This document shows, one piece after another, positions 57,359 through 64,000 of a stretch of DNA of 64,000 bases. The position numbers and the translations under genes are program-made. The first letter of the stretch is position 1. Each line of letters starts with the position of its first letter. Origin of the DNA: Ecdyonurus torrentis (lineage: Eukaryota > Arthropoda > Insecta > Ephemeroptera > Heptageniidae); assembly GCA_949318235.1 (NCBI GenBank), contig OX439127.1:22730874-22794873 (forward strand), in the 5' to 3' direction. Below the pieces are notes generated by a model. It saw nothing but the letters and a program-made list of their open reading frames with translations. It searched no databases and was not told the origin of the DNA.

Positions 57359-58107
57359 GATGCCTACCTATAAATAAAAGGCGTAATATTTGCCTTTCTC
57401 ATTAAATAAAATGTTTTAATAAACTTTTTTTTTGAAATAAAATATGTAAAATATGTTTATTTTTAATTGTCCTGCCAAATATAATTTTTGGTGCTCTTTT
57501 AACTCATTGTTGCATTTTAAGGTGTTTGTTATTAAGTAATTAAGTCTTCTGACACAAAATATAGTTTCTTTATTTAAAAATTTTATTTTTATTTTATTTA
57601 ACTGCTATGATATGATGCAATATCATTTGCATAAATTAAGTTGGCATTTTTATTGTGAATATAAAGATAAATTTTGATAATGCTGAAGCTATTATTTCGC
57701 TCTAAAAGACGAATAAAATGATGTGACTATATTGATTTGTTTTGTATTCACAATGCTATGTGTTCGAGTCTATAAAGCCATTGTTGCTTGTAAGTAGTTG
57801 AATTCCTCTCTAGAGACAAAGGCTATAGAAAATGCATATTACACAGTTCGTACGTACGTACGTATGCATACAAATTACTTGTCATTTGACATTCATGGCT
57901 AACGTATTCTTCCTTTTAATATAATATATTATCTATGTTAGTATATAAATATACGTAATCATGTGCAAGCCTTTACTATTATATAAATTGTGAAGTCTCA
58001 TTCAAATCCGTGTAAGAATGAAATATTTTATACAATTTTAAGATATAATAGTTTTAGATAATATATGATATACATACAGTATTATAGATTTAAATGCCGC
58101 AAGTTAT
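57355..58107. other. AT-rich gene-free stretch
   Basis: Nothing recognisable. Confidence 0.6.
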
Positions 58108-58314
58108 TATAATTGGTTATCCAAATTTAAATAAAGATATAAACTTCAATTCCATACCCAAGGTATATATTGGTAAGTTACCTATTGACTATTCCACTAA
58201 TTTTTAAGACCTGGGGGTGTTTTTATTGATAGAACTTTAACATGGAAAAATCAAATGTCTTCAATTAGCAAAAAAGTAATGTGTGGGCTTATTTTGTTTA
58301 AATTGTCAAAACAT
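58108..58314 (+). pseudogene. Decayed non-LTR retrotransposon reverse-transcriptase fragment
   Basis: DLGV (58208-58219), then after a two-base shift FIDRTLTWKNQMSSISKKVM and further residues to 58314. This matches the conserved 'LGV.iD..L.W..hi..i.kk' block that follows the RT palm in Jockey/CR1/RTE-type elements. Upstream sequence is broken by stops. Inactive. Confidence 0.6.
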
Positions 58315-58454
58315 CTATTCCAAAAAAGTAACTAAAATCATTTCCTTCTATTACTAATTTTTTCTTTTTTAAAAAATTCACTTTTAAAGTGATTTGTACG
58401 TCCGTTTTTTTTTTTTAATTTTTTTTATTATTATTGTTTTTTACTTTTTTGTTA

Positions 58455-58690
58455 TTATCTAAATCTCTCAAATGATTTGGAAGTTCATTTCAAAGCTTTG
58501 GTAACAAAATTTTATGAGTTCTTTCACTGAATCTATTTACATATTTAGGTGTTACATATGGCTCTCCATTACACGTTCTAGTATTACATTCAAAAATTTT
58601 AGTATCTCCTTTGAAGTTAAAATATTTTTCAGTTATTAAAGATACTTAAGCTTTATTTTCAATATTTTCAAATTGTCTATAAAAAATCAT
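58455..58690 (-). pseudogene. Decayed non-LTR retrotransposon C-terminal fragment
   Basis: On the - strand the frame reads NTR...VTPKYVNRF then KILLPKL*NELPNHLRDLDN. This fits the C-terminal 'p..r...g..sf...gp.lWN.LP..lr' signature of LINE polyproteins. The expected Trp codon is TGA (58492-58490), a stop. An A-rich tail follows on the same strand (58400-58455). Confidence 0.65.
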
Positions 58691-59088
58691 TTTACATCAT
58701 CTCGTTAATTAAGAAATTCCTCGTCTGTCGTCTATTTATTTATTTAAAAACTTTTATAAAAACTTAAGAAAATTATAATATTACAGCATGATACTACAAA
58801 ATAAAGGATAAATTTTTGTTTATTTTTACTATACTTCTTTCCTCTCTTCCTTTTTTGTTCCTTTTGTATCCATTATAAAATACAATACTTTTCGTTTCCT
58901 TATTTTGGAGCATATTATTATACATTCTTCTTTTTCCTTTTATGGCGTTACCAATGCTTGATTTATTGATTTTTTTTACTTGAATTATAATCGTCAATGC
59001 TATTACCTTTTTTAATTCTAACCACGTTGGGGTTAGGTGTAAGAGTGAGCCAGACATTTGCCAGGCCTAAACCTTGCCTTGCCTTTCG

Positions 59089-59122
<34 letters not shown>

Positions 59123-59596
59123 TGTTGAATAAAGACGATATAGTTAAGTTTTTTGAAAAACTGGAACCAGCCGGAAACAGAATAATATTATAATGTTCAC
59201 TTTATTTTAATATTATTCCCATTCAAGTACATACTCTGCAATAGAAATTTTAATCTTTGCTTTTTCTCTAAGCTAAGGCAATAGAGTAAAATTTTATATG
59301 ACAGAGTGTGTACGTTCTGGATTTTCAAAAGGTGAAACAGTATGTATATTGTATATACACGATTGTGATTTATTATATTTTACGTTTCAAAAACTTGTGC
59401 TTCGTTTTCAATGTAATTCTTATGAGAAAAACATGCACTTCATTTGAATAGTAAAACATATAATCGTTTAATCGTCTGTATGTAAGTTAAAGCGAATTCA
59501 CACTATACAAAATAATTCTAAGTCAATATAAAATATTTTGTATTCTCCATGAAAAAAAAATTGCATTGATATATTTTTTGTCACCTTATAGTTTTA
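58691..59596. other. AT-rich gene-free stretch
   Basis: Poly-T at 59089-59117 with a slightly GC-richer patch to its left; no gene or bounded element identified. Confidence 0.55.
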
Positions 59597-59665
59597 ATTC
59601 AATTCAATTCAATATTGGCTTTATTCAGAAATACACATTATACAAATTCATACAGAGTTTGGGCT
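59597..59665 (-). repeat. Probable non-LTR retrotransposon 3' end
   Basis: On the - strand AATAAA (59625-59620) leads into 'gccaatattgaattgaattg', a terminal pentamer microsatellite (AATTG)n typical of CR1/L2/RTE-type elements. Confidence 0.5.
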
Positions 59666-59993
59666 TAAGTATATGTCATAATGTGAACTAAAGAAAATAA
59701 AAGATTTTTCGTATGGAGAGATGCAGATAATATTATGGTAATAAAGTGCTTTTTCGTTCTTTATACGTGCGCTAATATGGAAATCGTAGTCTTTGATATT
59801 GACTTTTGGATCAAGGATGCATCATGCATGTGTGGTCCGTATAGCTCAAGTGTGTGTCATCTGTGTGCGTAGCCGCTCGAAGTATTTTCTCATCATATTA
59901 TAATATTAGACTTAGATAGGGACAGACGGAAAATAGTTCTATTTTTTCCCCTAACTAGTATCACTATAATATATTGATATCATTATTATTTAT

Positions 59994-60729
59994 GGCTCAA
60001 TAGTCAACTTCATATAATCAGCACTTGTCACTAGCAAGGTTCATCAGGTTGATCATAAGCAAGGGTCATCGTTAGTTTTATGTTAATTTTGGCCTGGTAT
60101 TTGGCCAATTTAATATGGCATGTTAAATTGGGGGTTTTAAAATTTAAATTTCTAGCTTCAAAATTGTTAAAGCAGGTTATATCGCACATCATCATAAAGT
60201 AAAAATTGCAACTCAAAAAGTATTTAGAACGTGAACGAGCCTCAGTAAAAGGTGAAAAAAAAGAAGTGAAAAATGTGTGCAAAGTTGACTCCAAATGAGG
60301 GTCTTAGTTGCACCAGAAATTTCAGTTTCTCATTGTTGACCTTTTAAATATCACAATAAAATTTCATTTTAATCCAAGCTCCAAGCTTTAAAAATTCAAC
60401 TTCGAGAAACTGCAATTTCTGGCGGAACCCAGACCTTAATTTGGAGTCAACTTTGAGCACATTTTTCACCTTCTTCCTTTCACTGGGGCTTGTTCACGTC
60501 CTAAATACTTTTTGATATGTGCTTTTTACTTTATAATGATGTGCGATATAACATGTTCTAACAATTTTGGAGCTAGAAATTTTAATTTTAAAACCCTCAA
60601 TTTAACATGGTAAGCCCTATACCAGGCCAAAATTAACATAAAACTAATGATGACTCTTGCCAGTGATCGACCTGATGACCCTTGCCAGTGCTGTGTCCTG
60701 ATTATGTAAAGTTGCCTATTGACTGTTCC
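59994..60729. mobile_element. Giant foldback (hairpin) element, about 370-bp arms
   Basis: The left arm (59994 to about 60345) and right arm (about 60385-60729) are inverted copies along their whole length. Shared blocks include 'ttagttttatgttaattttg', 'gttatatcgcacatcat', 'aaaaagtatttag' and 'gttgactccaaat'. A short repeat 'caagggtcatc' occurs twice near the outer end of each arm. Almost no spacer. No transposase; frames inside are not supported as genes. Confidence 0.88.
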
Positions 60730-63380
60730 AGTCAACTCTGTATAGGTATTCCAAATAATAGAATTCAAAGATTTACCGAGATCGAATACAAATTAGTAGA
60801 GGCAAGTAGTTAAAAAATATATTTATACTCCACACTAAACATTTCGTGCATTGTCTTTAAATATTCATGCTAATGAATCAAATTCTAGTGCATTATCCAA
60901 AATTATCCAAAATTTGATACTAAAGATTAAGTATTTAAAATGTTTACTCACTACCTGGGTATTGTCTACTAGTGAAGTAAGTAGAGAGAATTCTCTAATG
61001 TTTACGGAGAATCCGCATGTATCTTTTGTACTTGTATCGACACTAGCCTCAACCAGATTGAATAATTAGTGAAAATACACTCATGCTTTGACACACAATC
61101 AAATCATTTCGTAGGTACTTTCTAAGTATTTGTGCGTCGAGAGTAAACATTATTTGTTTTCTGTGGGATATGTTTTTTACCTTCAGTAAAAAAAAAAAAA
61201 GAAAAAAGTATAAAAATTCATATAATTTTTTAAGTATATATAATTTCAAACTGTATGCAATTCAATGACGCTTATTAACTGAATTGCTTATAATTTTAAG
61301 GGTAAATGTTTTTAAGTCAAGCTTATATATGCAAAATATTAAAAACTAGCAATATGGAGTTTGAATGCATGCGAAAAAAAACAACTTTATTTTTATTATA
61401 AGATAAGAACTTTTTTTTTTTTTTTATTATTATTTGACTTGGCAATTTATAGTAACTAAGAGTCGTGAGCGTTTGGTCGCGTCATAATTACAAGTCATAA
61501 ATCATATAATTGTATTATTTGAAACAAATGAAACAAATAAGCCAAAATTATATAAATGACTGGTCATTCACGTGAGCTGGATATTCTTACATAATTTGTA
61601 TAATTTGTGTATTTAATTAAAATTTTCATTATCTAAAAATAGCAAAAAAACAAACAAACAAACAAACAGAAAATGCCTTTGAGTAAGATTAAAAAAATAA
61701 TAATAAAAAAAATATATAATGCTTCATATCATAGCTTTCTTCATTATAGTCATCAGTCAACACCATGCTCGCAGAAAAACGTATGCATAAAACTAGGACA
61801 TCTGTTACGTGAGCGCAAAGGAATATTATTAAACACTGCACAGTGCACGTGCACACACAATGATCATCAAAACTATTATAATACTGCATGAAGTGTAATA
61901 ATATGAAGTGTAATAATAAAATGCCTGCAGTAAGATAGAAATTCTATACGTTTTCAAAACACTTTGAACTGAATAATATTATATGTGCCTCGAGAGAGTT
62001 TAAGCTAAGCCTTTTGAAAAATGTGCATAAGAACAGAATAGAGCAGAAAGTACAACATTGTGTAAGATTTAATTATAATAAATACATCTACAGTATGTCG
62101 TGTACTTGTTATTCTATAAAAGTAAAATTTTTGACATCACAGGAACTTGTATAACATAATATAATAATATGTTTTACAAGAACTTGTTTAACATAATATT
62201 ATATTATACAAAATTATATAACTTAAATATACGGGACATATTTTCATAAATCCTTATTTATAGCAAAATACTATCATCAATCATCACCATACCTATCTAT
62301 ATGTTATTATTATATGTTATTCACCATGCAGGGAAAGGGAGTACATCAATTATAAAAAAAAAAAAAAAAAAAAAACTTGTATATAAAATGATTGCATATA
62401 GCAATTAAATGTCATATTCTTGCTCACTGTAGCACGAACTATGACGTATGTATGTATGTGATCACAAATATTAATAATTTCAACAAGACACTATATTATG
62501 TAGGATAATTTTGTATTACGCTTACGTCAATGTTTTAATTCATATTACATATCTATAAAATAGAGAGAGAGAGAGAAAGAGAATATTCATATAAAATTAG
62601 TTTTCATTGACTTCAACTTATTGCTCTTTCATATTTAATGTATTTAAAACTACAAATATTTATTTTATAAAAGGAAATTACATACATAGACTTCTATAAA
62701 AAGCTGTTATTAAAAATGAAATATATGTTTTTTACAATACTAAAGAAGCGTCAATAAAAGTAACTCAAAACAATGTTTATTTTACAATTTAACGTATGCA
62801 TCTCGCAATTTACGCTATATTCATTTTATAACTTCATTACTGTCATGTGCACGTACAGTAAATTATAATCTGTACGTGCTGCATTTTGTTCAAGTGCTCA
62901 AGGGAAAAAAATAATTTAATATACAAGTTTATACATTTTCATTTTATTTATTTTATTGGAGTGTTTCTTGTATATTATGTAGTTTCTGAACATTGGCAAT
63001 TGTGAGGCACCTTCTGTATTTTAGCTTTACTAATACAATAAATTTCTGATCATTAGAGACCATCGTTTGCTTATTATTTTTTTTTTTTTTACTTTCAATT
63101 GACTGCATTTTTTCTTAGGTTTGCCTTGTGTTTACTCCCTTGTTACAACTGAACATAAATTCTATAGAAAAAATATTTTTATTTCATTTTTCAATCTTTT
63201 AAAACTTTAAAATATGTAATGTACTTTATTTCCTATTGGAAGGTTTCAATAGAATATGAAATAGTGTAGCACAAATGTGAGGAAGATAAATACAATGAGA
63301 TATTCAAGACAACAATATACACAGTTTGAAAACTTTTAACTAGACATGATGTATATTAAAATTGAAAATTCTAGCAAAGT
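60730..63380. other. AT-rich gene-free stretch
   Basis: Poly-A near 62356-62375, short (GA)n at 62562-62582; nothing else recognisable. Confidence 0.6.
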
Positions 63381-63439
63381 ATTAGGTCAAATTTGTTAAC
63401 TATGTAGTGTTGTTTCATTGCTGTATTCTTTTTTTTTTT

Positions 63440-63540
63440 TTTTTTGCTTATGTAAAGTTTACTTGTAATGTTGTGGTCAAGGTTTTGTAAAACAGGGCTG
63501 TGAAGCCCTCACAACGCCTTAATAAAGTTACTTATTATTA
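63440..63540 (+). repeat. Probable retroposon 3' end with stem-loop
   Basis: A stem agggct/agccct (63494-63499 with 63504-63509) followed by AATAAA (63521-63526) and a TTATTA run. This layout is typical of some non-LTR retrotransposon 3' UTRs. Confidence 0.45.
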
Positions 63541-63940
63541 TGTTCGTGGTTAATAGATTCTACAGAATAACGTTTTTCATTTGTGTGTGTGTGTGTGTGT
63601 GTGTTCAAGTTCAATCTGGACTTGAAAATAGAAAAATTAATTTTTTTATGTATGTATAATACATACATAAAAAACAGAAATGAGCAATGAGACAATTTCT
63701 TTACTTGATACCATTCTAGTTTGCTTGAATATTATATGGAGTGAACAATATATAACGCAGGCTGCAACGCACTGCAACGCACTTTATTTTTCTATGTTTT
63801 TTTTTATCAATTATTGTTAGTGAGGTCTTATTTTAAGATTTTACAATACTTTCTCTCTCTCTCTCTCTCTCTCTCTCCCTCTCGAACGTTCGTTTCTTTA
63901 CAGATTTGTTCAACTAGTATGAAATGAAAAATACAGTGTA
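63541..63940. other. AT-rich stretch with short microsatellites
   Basis: (GT)n at 63583-63604 and (CT)n at 63851-63877; no gene. Confidence 0.6.
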
Positions 63941-64000
63941 TAAAGTATCCGGACGACGGATGAGAACTTATCCAGATCGAGAAATCTGGATCATAAATAT
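63941..64000 (+). mobile_element. Edge-truncated pogo/Tigger-like sequence
   Basis: 'gagaacttatccagatcgag', 'aaatctggat' aligns to 48488-48525 on the same strand with transitions. It runs off the window. Confidence 0.35.

Noticed and set aside
60031..60768. Two - strand frames of 80-87 codons
   Set aside because: Both lie in the arms of the giant foldback and are broken differently in each arm.

Overview
The window is AT-rich, intron-rich animal nuclear DNA with a very high load of simple-sequence repeats ((TA)n, (CT/GA)n, (CA/GT)n, (TTC)n, (TCTA)n, poly-A/T) and small transposon relics. The spliced genes include an alpha1-adrenergic-like octopamine receptor and a rhabdomeric-type opsin. This suggests a protostome, most likely an arthropod; a crustacean would fit, but the sequence does not settle the species. 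There is one 200-N assembly gap (37718-37917).

Three protein-coding genes can be supported. (1) + strand, 3437-8070: a complete five-exon biogenic-amine GPCR of the alpha1-adrenergic-like octopamine (Oamb) type. It has 440 codons, all splice phases agree, and all class-A hallmark residues are present. (2) - strand, 16755-14267: a complete four-exon gene for V-ATPase Vo subunit e (85 aa). Its exons are 24 to 98 nt and invisible to a simple ORF scan. (3) - strand, 35691-29631: the last three coding exons of an opsin (TM6, TM7 and a long C-terminal tail). A one-base frameshift sits just before the retinal-binding lysine. The 5' exons (TM1-TM5) were not found in the remaining 28 kb to the right edge of the window; they lie outside it, in the gap, or are lost.

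Layout. 1-2310 is a diverged tandem array. 2311-8070 holds the octopamine receptor and its repeat-filled introns. 8071-14266 is intergenic or 3' UTR sequence with MITEs and a possible hAT relic. 14267-16755 is the V-ATPase gene. 16756-29276 is AT-rich with MITEs and microsatellites and no convincing gene. 29277-35691 is the opsin 3' half, with a foldback element in its 3' UTR region and another in an intron. 35692-64000 contains only repeats: an about 600-bp (TCTA)n tract, two large foldbacks, several MITEs, and decayed non-LTR retrotransposon pieces including reverse-transcriptase and C-terminal motifs.

The genes do not form a pathway. Octopamine receptor and opsin are both Gq/Ca-type GPCR classes, but their proximity is not evidence of co-regulation. 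The most unusual non-genic signal is a set of inverted-repeat elements flanked by TTAA that begin with AG. Two of these carry paired TGACGTCA (CRE-like) sites and lie in or beside the opsin gene.
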